A DNA stretch of 64,000 nt. Source: Cotesia glomerata (lineage: Eukaryota > Arthropoda > Insecta > Hymenoptera > Braconidae). Under the pieces are notes generated by a model, which worked only from the letters and a program-made list of their open reading frames with translations, did no database searches and was not told where the DNA came from. Positions 55,058 through 64,000 of the stretch are shown piece by piece. The stretch spans positions 4,340,659-4,404,658 of the forward strand of contig NC_058167.1 in NCBI RefSeq assembly GCF_020080835.1, given 5' to 3'. Numbering within the stretch: the stretch's first letter is position 1; the number at the start of each line of letters is the position of its first letter. The translations under genes were made by a program, and so were the position numbers.

Positions 55058-55200
55058 AAGGTAAAAGCCCCAATAGATGATCACGTACCAGTATATGATC
55101 ACTCCATGTATTTGTATATCTATATACACAAATATAGGTATACAAATACATGGAGTGATCATATACTGGTACATGATCATCTATTGGGGCTTTTACCTTA
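55058..55200. mobile_element. Hairpin MITE (143 bp)
   Basis: TAAGGTAAAAGCCCCAATAG and its perfect inverse CTATTGGGGCTTTTACCTTA. The arms (GATGATCA.GTACCAGTATAT, GATCACTCCATGTATTTGTA) pair over ~65 bp. The GGTAAAAG ends resemble the MITE at 62752. Confidence 0.85.
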
Positions 55201-57171
55201 GACGAATTTATAATTACCGGAAATTCCCAAGGAAAAACTTATAAAAATTTTTAGTACTGTCCAGTTAGTTTAGACATGCTAAGAAAAAATTTCTTTGTTA
55301 AAATAAACCTACGTTAATTGTAATGGTCACTTAGGATAAGATGCCGAACGTTTTGGAAATACTCTTTACAATGCTGGGAAAACCCGGAGATCTTTATTTA
55401 TTACTCTTTTTATTGTCATAATCCTTTAAGTAACTTATTTTACAAAACGTTCGCTTAAAAAAGGGATTGCTCGAGTACTCAAGACTAGGTCATAAAAACC
55501 AGGCATCCATGCGGGTTGCATATAGTCTGGGAATGTCGAGTCGCCGTGACGTCATCGCAGCATAGTCCCATTTTTACCAACTCGAGAAGGGATGCTTGCT
55601 GAAAACAGGAGTCGCAGAGGCGCACGCAACTACCCTCACTACCCTCTGGAACTCTCCCACTCCAAAGGTACGAACATCTCAACCAGGGGAGTCGAAAACC
55701 AAGGAACAAGAAGACACTTATCAAAAAGCAAGACTGTAGTACACTACGCAAATTTTCCTTTTTCGAAATTATTGTCGGTACTTTTTATTTTGTAACCTAT
55801 TGAATAATAAATAATATATTTGCGCGCAAGGCAAATCTAAATTAAACTAAAATAATCTGAGCGTTTTAAATTCATTGAATATTTATATTATTTATTTTAA
55901 ATTATTCAAATTTAAATCTACTCTCCCGCCTTAATCTATTTACTGCGAGTTGAACGCCCTACCGCGTTCCAACGGGCGAATTAAAGGAACTCAACAAATT
56001 TACTATAGCCAATTTGGGGCTATACAACAATGTAATATAGTACTTTGTAAAGCTTCTAGATGCATCCAGAAGGTGACGCTACCAGCCAGTGCAAATTTAA
56101 ATGTAATTTAGATTATATTAAATTATTTTATTAATTCATAATTTAAATAGTGAACACTATCCAAATTAGAAAGTTTAGGTTCTGTATCGTAGAATATTTA
56201 TTATATAGAGTATATTTTGTTTCAAATAAATATAAGCTATTATCGAGTACAAAGGGACATTGTAGTTGAGTTCTGAGAAACCTTAGGTACTTGAGATTCT
56301 GAGGAAAAACCATAAAAGACACGTGCGAGAAAAATTCTATGATCCCTTGTTTTGACGGCTAAATAATAACGTAACAAATATGTAACAAAAAAATAAGATC
56401 GTCAAATAACATATTTTTGTTAAACTTGCTTTAATATAATATTGCAACGAAATATATAAAAATTAAATTAAAAATTTACATCCTGTATCCAACTTATAAA
56501 TAATTATTAATTAATGTTAAAAGAATAAGATTGTATAAAATAATATTATTAAATGATATTTATCTCTTACGTTAACAATTAAACTATTTCATAGTTTTAA
56601 TAGACTATAGATTGATAGAAATAGTAATAAGCTTAATCTAATTTGCAAAATACGAATATTAATGCACTGTAATATATATAATTTATAAATAAATATATGT
56701 GAATATAATAGAAAATATTATATATTAGTGTGTGAAAATCATTTATGTGTAGTAGAAATATGTGTACTTATATATGTACAAGAGCGGATATATGTATGGG
56801 AGTTATGGTGGGAGAAGAACGGAGTTTGAAGCTCTTCGAAAAAACTATGTAACGACATACTTGACACACTTGGTGTGTGTCATTGTGTATGTCAAATTTT
56901 TTTTCAGTCTTAGTAGATAGATTTTACGAATTTCATAAAAAGTAAAATATTTTGCAACCACGCACACTAAATACGTTCCAAAATTATTTCTTTAATTTTT
57001 AAATTTACAACAAAATGTTTTTTAATTTCCGAAAATTATATACAATCATATCGGTTACTTGAATTTTTAATATTTTGATTTTATATCTTTTTGTAAAGAA
57101 AAAAAAATTTTTTTTTCTTAAAAGTCTTATGAACGTGGACTTGGCGCGATTTTTTACAGTGAAACTGTTTT
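55201..57171. other. Intergenic; possible LTR debris, no gene seen
   Basis: 55480-56100 is more GC-rich and holds TGACGTCAT (near 55548), an AATAAA signal (near 55808) and a TATAGCC/GGCTATA hairpin (56003-56023), which together look like LTR and leader debris; I cannot set its borders. 56100-57171 is AT-rich with nothing recognised. Confidence 0.3.
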
Positions 57172-57249
57172 TGTTCGGATATGATTATATCTGATTAGAT
57201 CTAATTGATATTCCAGCTGTCGGGTTGTAAAAAATGTCAAAAGAAAATT

Positions 57250-57891
57250 GCTATTTTTGCTTTTGATTTTAAATAAATATTTTTTAACTGTTAACAAATA
57301 TTTATTAACATTTAATAAATCGTATTTAATAAATAATTTATTAACTGGTAATAAATATACAGAGTGTCCCAGAAGTAACGGACGCCATTGTAGCATCTGA
57401 TAAACAAAATAATTCTGAGACGAAAAGTCCTTAGCCATTTTTTAATCAGACGCATAGATAATTAATTATTAATTAAAATAACGTCCTTTTATGCGTTAGA
57501 GAGAGAGCACTAGTGTCAAGTCAAGTGCGTTCCAACGAAGACGCTTGCACGTGTGAATGTGTAAGTAAATATGTGTGACTACGTTAGCTATAGAAACCAG
57601 TTAGTCATACAGTTAGTTGTGTCTTTGTTTGGCACATACTTTACTGGACACTGGCGCTCTCTCTCTAACAAATAAAGAGACGTTATTTTTAATTAATAAT
57701 TAATTATCTATACGGTTAATTGAAAAATGGCTAAGGACTTTTCGTCTCAGAATTATTTTTTTCATCAGATGCTACAATGGCGTCCGTGACTTTTGGGACA
57801 CCCTGTATATTAAATCCCATTATGTTAAGAAATCACTTATTAACAGTTAATAAAGCTCATTAAATATAAACAAATCATTCTATCAATATCA
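57250..57891. mobile_element. N-type AT-rich insertion carrying a MITE
   Basis: TTAATAAA-rich sequence on both sides of the MITE at 57360-57805, ending CTATCAATATCAGTGTA, the inverse of the start seen at 18293 (ACTGATAGAAGG). Confidence 0.4.
57360..57805. mobile_element. Tc1/mariner-type MITE (446 bp) with ~140-bp TIRs
   Basis: CAGAGTGTCCCAGAAGTAAC and its inverse GACTTTTGGGACACCCTG, flanked by TA. The TIRs share CGCCATTGTAGCATCTGAT, AGACGAAAAGTCCTTAGCCA and AATTAATTATTAATTAAAAT. Non-coding; the minus ORF at 57154-57438 is incidental. Confidence 0.85.
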
Positions 57892-58120
57892 GTGTAACTA
57901 TACGGAAATCATATATAATTATATATGCATTTTGTGATTACTATAAAACATTCTCTGTTTTCATCTCAGAGTCTGCTACTCCAATGATTAATAATCTTTT
58001 AAACTATAGTTTTTTGTGGATGAAATAATGGAACTGTATTAATTAATTTAACTTATAAAAATCGATTATGTATTCGATTTGCATTAGTTGTATGTATTTC
58101 AAGCTTAACTCTTCCAGTAA

Positions 58121-58192
58121 GTCTCGTAGGTGAACGGATAGCGTGTTAGTCTTTAAAACGTCAGGTCCCCGGTTCGATCCCCGTCCACGGTG
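58121..58192 (+). other. tRNA-like segment inside E4
   Basis: CCCGGTTCGATCCCCG is a strong B-box/T-arm-like block. GTAGGTGAACGGATAGCG, upstream at tRNA spacing, resembles a D-arm. T-rich sequence follows. Stem pairing is incomplete (about 3 of 5 in the T-arm), so tRNA-derived. Confidence 0.45.
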
Positions 58193-58332
58193 AATTTCTT
58201 TTATTTTTATAGAAATAAATATATATAATTATATCTAATTATATATGATTAGATCTGGCCAATTTTCAGGTCTAATTATATATAAGTGATTATATATAAC
58301 TATATATGATTAGGCAAATTCATTTTTTCCCG

Positions 58333-58842
58333 GAAGTAGATTGTCATAAAATCCACTCTTAGATCATTTCTACCTCGCATATAGCAGATTCTTACTAAAT
58401 TTGGAGCCTTTAGGATCTACAGCTCGGAAATTTAAAATTTTCATGGTTAACATCCACCCCCGCAGCCCCCTGTGAGGTGGGATATCGTAGATTTCGTTCA
58501 TAAATTATTTTTACATCACTTACAGAAGATTCCTACCGAATTTGGAGTCGATAGGAGCTATAGCTTGAAAATTAAAAATTTTCATTGGTAATACCCACCT
58601 CCGCAACACCCTGTAGGAGTGAGATATCGTAAAATTCGTTCACGAATTATTTTTGCATCACTTACAGAAGATTTCTACCAAATTTAAAGTCGATGGGAGC
58701 TATAGTTTGAAAATTAAAAATTTTCATTCTTAATAGCCACCCCCGCAATACCCTGTAAGGGTGAGATATCGTAAAATTCGTTCATAGATTATTTCTACAT
58801 CTCTTACAGAAGATTCCTACCAAATTTGGAGTCGATAGGAGT
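58333..58842 (-). repeat. Inverted piece of the 141-bp array (about 3.5 units)
   Basis: GATTCCTACCGAATTTGGAG and variants at about 58380, 58527, 58668 and 58809, the inverse of the array at 300-2200, with the same G-rich patch (CCACCCCCGCAATACCC). Bounded by E4 on the left and a truncated MITE on the right. Confidence 0.9.
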
Positions 58843-59037
58843 CACACGTACAAGCGTCTTCGTTGGAATGCACTTGACTTGACGCTAGTGCTTTCTCTCT
58901 CTCTAACGCATAAAAGGACGTTATTTTAATTAATAATTAATTATCTATGCGTCTGATTAAAAAATGGCCAAGCACTTTTCGTCTCAGAATTATTTTGTTT
59001 ATCAGATGCTACAAGGGCGCCAGTTACTTCTGGGACA

Positions 59038-59040
<3 letters not shown>
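58843..59040. mobile_element. Truncated copy of the mariner-type MITE
   Basis: Matches the right-hand inverse of 57360-57550 (CTTGACTTGACGCTAGTG; CTTTTCGTCTCAGAATTATT) and ends GGGACACTC before a TA repeat. The short plus ORF at 58947 is incidental. Confidence 0.8.
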
Positions 59041-59119
<79 letters not shown>

Positions 59120-59145
59120 TGCTCTTAACATATATATATATATAT
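59041..59145. repeat. (AT)n microsatellite
   Basis: Alternating TA with one interruption near 59118-59129. The Ile/Tyr ORF here is an artefact. Confidence 0.97.
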
Positions 59146-59714
59146 AAATTTATCAGTTTAATGAACCCTACAGCAAAGCCATTAAGCGGGTTCCATATTA
59201 CATATAATTTGATACAATATGATTGGCTTAAAAGTACTATTATGATAAGTCTCTAATTAACTTAGAAGTAAAGATATTATGCTCCAGTTTATACAATATT
59301 TGACAAACAAAGTTTTGAGAAACACTCAGAATTTTTATCTTGTGAACGTCCAGGCTGTTATATATATCTTATAGAAAGTATTGAAGGCACTTATTAGTCG
59401 GTATATGGGGGCAAAAGTAGCAAAGTTGGTGCCATCTTTTAGAGAATATTCGTATTAATTTCAATTATTTAAACTATTCCATAAAATAAGTTATGACACA
59501 AAATTTATAATTAAATATTTATTAAAAAAATTATTTACCATACTTATATTACTCCAAAATTCACTCGCAATAACAAACTGTTATTTTGCTTTAAGTTCTT
59601 AGAACACTAGATGGCAGCATTTTCGCTTGCTCGGTCCATCATTTAACATACGGTCATGTGACGGTCCTGTGACCGTCCGATGACCAAAAAAAATGTCAAT
59701 GACGGGACCGCTCG
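59146..59714. other. Intergenic, no gene seen
   Basis: Contains ACGGTCATGTGACGGTCCTG at 59650-59670, similar in style to the E2 subterminal repeats, so an E2-type fragment may end here. Confidence 0.35.
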
Positions 59715-59818
59715 CATCTCTAGCAGGAAGTTAAAAATTAGGAAAACGGTTGACTCTGAAGGCCATCCCTACAACTTCCCGCTAATTCCACACCTGGGCG
59801 ATTAAAATTGCACTGATG
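59715..59818 (+). repeat. M fragments joined head to tail
   Basis: The end of one M (CTAGCAGGAAGTTAAAAA) runs directly into the start of another (TTAGGAAAACGGTTGACTCT), then stops near 59818. Confidence 0.75.
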
Positions 59819-61060
59819 CCGGGTCGGCGACAATGTGCCCGGTGTATGACTTCCCTGAACCTGGCGACTGAAAAATCGTTTTCAGTATTTTTTTATAAAC
59901 AAATCGTTTGTTCGTCGTTTGTTCTTATTTGTTCGTCAAAAATCATTATTTGTTCGATTATTGTTTATTTATAAAAAATTAAATAAATTTACTCTTGTAA
60001 GTTAGCGCAACATTAATCAAATCTAAGTTTTTTTTTTTTTAATCGATAGCTTTTTTTTTTTATTATTTGTTCGATTAATTAAATTGTTTGTTCGATCGTA
60101 TTTATATTTTTATTTAATTTTTTTTTATAAATAATTCAGATCTTAAATTATAAGTGCGCATGCGCTGGTTAGTTGTGTTAGTTGAGTTACAGGATTACTT
60201 AATAGCAACTAAATGGCTTGCGCGGTTTAATTCGAATAATAGTAATTATAACAATAATACTGTAATGGAATGGAATAAAATTATAAAATCTAATGTATTT
60301 ATTGCATTGTTTATTATACGGAGCTTAGATAGAGCTAATTCTATCTATCGTGAATATAATCGAAGGTCTATTGACGCCATCCAATAAGGGTCACGGAACA
60401 TACATTAAACACGGAAGGAAAATTATTTTACACCTAGTGAAACTTATAATTATTTGTACGGTACCCGGACGAATGTTTTTGTAGTGAATAATTTTTGTTG
60501 ACTAAATGACGAATAAGATAACACACAAGGAATTTAAATATTTATGCAGCGTTCAAAATAAATATATTGATCCTGCGTTTATTATAATTAATTAGTAAAT
60601 GACGGCTAATAAAATATGAAAGCTCAATAATACAACTATAATATGAGTGTTTAATATTTTTATTAACAACTTGACTCGAAAGTTATTCATCTATTCAAAA
60701 ATTTTTGTAACTTTAAAGTTTTTACGCTCATAATAAAATTAGATAACTGGTAATTACTTGTATCATTGATTTATTAATTTATATAATTATTTTTTATTAT
60801 GTAATTCAACTATTTATGTTTTCTCATTTGTAAATATTTTTTTAGGTTATTCATTTCAGTAAGTCTGTAGGCTCAGATTTGTTCAATGGTAACAAATCTG
60901 ATGGTAACAAAAATATATAATTTTTATCATTTCTGAGTAAATTATTATTATGTAAAAAAAAAAAGGTAAATTATTTTAATTATCTCATCAATATTAAAAA
61001 ATATGTTATTATTTGAATAGAAACTTTTGTTACAGGTTTTACACATTTTTGCACATTCAG
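59819..61060. other. Intergenic, no convincing gene
   Basis: TTTGTTCGATTATTTGTT-type repeats at 59900-60090. A 77-aa open frame at 60154-60387 (MRMRWLVVLVELQDYLIATK...) has no recognised domain or other support. Confidence 0.3.
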
Positions 61061-61410
61061 TAAGTTTTATCAGGACATTGTTTGTAACCTTTGTAATTTT
61101 AATTGCTCGTCTACTTTTGTGTCCGAATTTTTTTTACATGAAGGACATTTACAATCATTTATTTTTTTTTTGTGTTGAGTAAACTTCTATAAGTCTCCAA
61201 GCGTCCACAGTGAAAATTTTTTCATTTCTAAATTATATTTATAATTGTTATCTATAACTGTAGAAGTAAAGTTGTCTGGAAATGTTTTTATTTCAAATTC
61301 TCTAATCGAATAACATGAGTTTAATGCTTTAAAAACCGTTTCAGTATTTACAAACCAATTTATCATTTTATCACATTATCAGCAACTTATCATGCAATGA
61401 TTTCTTCATG
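61060..61410 (-). pseudogene. Possible decayed coding segment, unassigned
   Basis: On the minus strand, 61402 to 61068 is nearly open, reading WFVNTETVFKALNSCYSIRE ... FPDNFTSTVIDNN ... MKKFSLWTLGDL, then a TAG, then INDCKCPSCKKNSDTKVDEQ and a stop. The CxCxxC pair and amino-acid composition look protein-like. I do not recognise it. Confidence 0.25.
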
Positions 61411-62289
61411 AATGGTTTGATTAATTTTTTTTTTCACTTAATAGACCAATATCAGTATTTTTGTGCCTCTTGGTCTTCCTCGTCTTTCATAGCAGGCTGA
61501 ATTGTAATTTTTTACAAAGTTTTAAATTTTTTGTTAACATTAATCCAGCAACGGGTTAGTAAATCATGTGGAGGGTCCTGGAAAAGGTAATTTCTTAATA
61601 CCTTCTACATCAGTATTTTATTTATATATTACTTATGTTCGAAAGTAAATTCAAATTTTCTTAATCAGTTGTGAAAGACGATCGTGAAGCAGATAAGAAT
61701 GAAGAAGAAAAAGATGGTGATAATAATTTACGCCTTTTTCTGTTATTGTTCTTCTAGTTTTATTTCTTTTGCAGTTTTTTTTGTCTTTCATACTGCTGTT
61801 GCTGCTACTACTTCTACAACTATGAAGCCTTTGGCTGGTGACTTTTCGGTTAATTTTTTTGATTCGCTTGATGAAATGATGTATTCAGGTGCTGTGGTAT
61901 CAATATTTACCGTTTGAAAAATCCGTTGCGTCTTGAAATAATATTCTCTTCTCTAACGCTCCAAATATAAGTCTTCATCATAACGATTGAAATTATTTAA
62001 TCCCTTGACAGCAAATATGTGTCTGTAATAATTAATAATAATTAAAATTAACCACTAGTGCGTATCAGGTTTGCTCTTAATCCTACAGTTAATTTATTTA
62101 TTTCTTTTTAATAAACCCAACAGCTTTGAAGACGGGAATAAGGGGGGGGGGCACTTATAGTACAAAAATTTAACAAGATTTAAGAAAAAGAATAAGAATG
62201 TAGTAATTTCAATTTCTAGTAATCAATCATAAATAACAAATCATTAATTTAAAATAAATTCTAGGTAATTTTCACTTGAGTGGTTTGCG
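61411..62289. other. Intergenic, no convincing gene
   Basis: The plus-strand ORF at 61684-61917 (77 aa, with one hydrophobic stretch IYAFFCYCSSSFISFAVFFV) has no promoter context or known motif. A poly-G run is at 62142-62151. Confidence 0.3.
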
Positions 62290-62319
62290 AACAGGCTCAT
62301 ACATCTACTTGTTCTCTCG

Positions 62320-62740
62320 CAAGCACAATGAAAATTTTCTGCTATGAATCGAGGACACGATTTACATCATGCTGCAACCTAGAGCCATGGAGAGGTTAAT
62401 GAACAACTTAATCTAGGCGAGAATAATCATCGATGAAGACCCGGTGAGTGGTGGACCGACTGGTCCCTACATTCAGTTTGAGCAGCTAAAAATTTTCCAA
62501 AAGCACGTGAAGAAGCTGTTTGACAGTGATAAGATGTATCAATGGCTCTCATGTTCTAGGTCTAGTCAAGTGTCTAATATCTACGCCTAAGTACGTAGAA
62601 ATTTATCAAGCTTTTGGCTGCACGCCTCCTTGCGTTGGACACACTGCTGATTCTCAACACTAATGACAAAAAATTGTCCAAAATGCAGAGGGATATCAGG
62701 GTTTTGACTTCTATCGGGAACAGGGAATTTTTTTTTAGCT
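62320..62740 (+). pseudogene. Unidentified gene remnant
   Basis: Higher-GC, codon-like sequence. One frame gives LQPRAMERLMNNLI, stop, ARIIIDEDPVSGGPTGPYIQ, FEQLKIFQKHVKKLFDSDKM, YQWLSCSRSSQ; other frames carry LDTLLILNTND. Stops at about 62416 and 62588 disrupt it, and no start or splice sites are clear. It looks like a piece of a cellular gene, perhaps processed, but I cannot name it. Confidence 0.35.
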
Positions 62741-62751
62741 TTGATGTATTA

Positions 62752-62982
62752 GGGTAAAAGACCCCATTAGTGGCGGGGATCCCATTACTGACACTTTCTT
62801 TGATTTTGGTACTTACCCAATTAATTAAATCATTAATTCCAATAATGAATATATTATTTCTAATCTTTAAGACCTTTTGATCAAAAAAATTTTTAATTTT
62901 TATTCCAAGTAGAACATTTTTTCATTGAAAGAAAAAGTACCACTAATGGAGGTTAAAAGTGTCACTAATGGGATCTTTTACC
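62752..62982. mobile_element. MITE (231 bp) with TTA duplication
   Basis: GGGTAAAAGACCCCATTAGTG at the left and CACTAATGGGATCTTTTACC at the right, TTA on both sides (62749-62751, 62983-62985). Non-coding. Confidence 0.75.
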
Positions 62983-62984
62983 TT

Positions 62985-63773
62985 ATTCGCTGGGTGCGTA
63001 AGGCATAGTGGGGGACACAAAACTGATGTCAGCGCCCGCTGCGGGACAATACAGAACTAAGGGTGGCTCTTTATTACTAAAAGCTATGAAAATAACACGT
63101 GTGTTAGTTTATTTAAATAAATAAAATAAAATGGGTCATCAAAATTGTTGTGTAGTTAATTGTAAAAATACTAGTAGAAATAGTGATTGTAAATTTTATA
63201 AGTTTCCGGTTGCCAATTGGAAATTAAATCAGCGAAAAAAATGGATAGCTGCTGCTCAACATCTCTCATATGTTCAGCCAGGATTAAATTTTTACCCTTT
63301 ATTAAAGTTTGTGGTTGAAAAATAATATTATGGGTAATAGATTGCAAAATTAAATAAAGAATATAAAAATTTAAGATACATTCGTAAATATATAGTTATG
63401 TTAAATAGAGCTATTCGTTATTTTTTATATAATTTCAGATTGTTATATATTTAATATTAATACTGATTTTTCATTTAATATTAATTTAACAATAAACACC
63501 TTGACAGATTTTAACACTGATTAACCTAATTCACTTGAGATTTGTTTTAGTTATTGTGTTTATTTTCCTTACTATTTTCAACTGACCCAAGAAAAAATTT
63601 TTAATTTAATCTACATTCTGTGTAATATGTCACATTTTACATAGAAAACAAATTTTTTCAAGTTTATTTAATTGTTTAAATAACTATTTGGCATCTAATA
63701 CATGTAAATTTTCTTAAAAAAGCCACCGTAAGTTGTATCGTCAGGTGGCGGTGGGGTCACGCACCCAGCGAAT
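62985..63773 (+). mobile_element. Small TIR element with a THAP exon (about 0.8 kb)
   Basis: ATTCGCTGGGTGCGTAA (62985-63001) and the inverse TCACGCACCCAGCGAAT (63757-63773) match with one mismatch. TA could be the target duplication if the TIR starts at TTCGCTGG. It contains a THAP-domain start (63131). THAP domains are the DNA-binding domains of P-element and some Kolobok transposases, so this may be a deletion derivative of such an element. It abuts the preceding MITE exactly. Confidence 0.6.
63131..63325 (+). pseudogene. THAP zinc-finger domain, N-terminal half
   Basis: 64 aa: MGHQNCCVVNCKNTSRNS, then KFYKFPVAN and RKKWIAAA, matching the THAP pattern (C-x(2-4)-C, an FYKFP strand, then helix and W). 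The second half of the domain (Cys-x-x-His and AVPTIF) is missing. The frame continues LKFVVEK to TAA 63323-63325; a splice donor may precede this, but no second exon is seen before the right TIR. Likely a truncated transposase or an exon of a THAP protein. Confidence 0.55.
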
Positions 63774-64000
63774 ATTACTCACGTTGGAAGAGGATTTGAC
63801 ATATATTTTTTGCTTTCTTGTTAAAGTTGCGAGTAAATAGCAGTGTTTTTCTTGATCGTTTTTGAGTATGATGAGGTGGCTTACAAAAGGTAAGTTTTGA
63901 GTAGACCTAGCAACTAATATTTTTAAAGGGTTTTAATTGCTGCATTTCGTTATACAGATGTGTTTTAAACATAATTATTAAGATGATCGTATAAATAAAT
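63774..64000. other. Window end, no gene seen
   Basis: AT-rich, no recognised feature. Confidence 0.4.

Larger units (their letters stand above)
57172..58332 (+). mobile_element. E4: right part of a TIR element with a tRNA-like segment
   Basis: Starts inside GATATGATTATATCTGATTA (cf. 37500) and ends with GCAAATTCATTTTTTCCCGG at 58332, the inverse of the terminus at 37227. An N-type insertion and a mariner-like MITE lie within it. Its tRNA-like segment is at 58121-58192. It sits against the inverted 141-bp array. No transposase. Confidence 0.5.

Noticed and set aside
55485..55795. Overlapping ORFs around 55600
   Set aside because: No motif on either strand; the region looks like LTR debris.
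58947..59147. Ile/Tyr-repeat ORF
   Set aside because: Translation of the (AT)n microsatellite joined to a truncated MITE.

Overview
This window looks like a transposon-dense, AT-rich stretch of an arthropod nuclear genome, most likely an insect. Support comes from short introns, R1-clade retrotransposons that target microsatellites, Helitrons, many MITEs, and one recognisable host gene, SETD4. A hymenopteran would fit, but that is inference only. I see no bacterial operons, CRISPR array or rRNA.

Layout. 1-5767: a chain of three Helitron-type 3' ends (hairpin plus CTAG). The middle element carries two ~140-bp tandem arrays; the third is a clean 1.37-kb non-autonomous Helitron with a remnant of the Helitron protein N-terminus. 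5850-6757: a fragment of a terminal-inverted-repeat (TIR) element (H). 6760-25625: a nest of a ~1-kb repeat family, here called M, which holds an internal (CA)n/(ACAY)n microsatellite. R1-clade, Waldo/Mino-like non-LTR retrotransposons have inserted in or beside those microsatellites: copy A (nearly full length, frameshifted, RT active site mutated), 3' fragment B, divergent copy C (two nonsense codons), and copy D (nearly full length, nonsense codons, split by a solo LTR). 26330-32750: decayed copies of a repeat (Q) with relics of a conserved arthropod repetitive protein, broken up by two solo LTRs, an intact M with its (TG)n tract, and a TIR element (E2) carrying a tRNA-like segment.

33813-37225 holds three MITEs and the only convincing host gene, SETD4 (minus strand, single coding exon). 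37812-42535 is a 4.7-kb TIR element (E3) with subterminal CGGT-type repeats, minisatellites, a 41-bp direct-then-inverted array and a tRNA-like segment. 42536-44385 is more Q plus an inverted Q copy. 44446-48848 is the best candidate for a functional mobile element: a 4.4-kb DNA transposon (F) with ~670-bp TIRs and an uninterrupted 760-aa transposase-like ORF. 51038-54934 is a related 3.9-kb transposon (G) with ~570-bp TIRs, an intron-containing and decayed paralogous gene, and an ATAT target duplication. From 54939 on there are MITEs, another tRNA-like element (E4), an inverted piece of the 141-bp array, and a 0.8-kb TIR element with a THAP zinc-finger exon.

How it fits together: M repeats supply simple-sequence target sites to the R1-clade elements, which in turn become targets for LTR elements. 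The F, G and H elements share a terminal motif, so a source such as F could in principle mobilise H copies. Apart from SETD4, nearly everything is mobile DNA or its debris. All family assignments rest on reading motifs by eye; no database search was possible.
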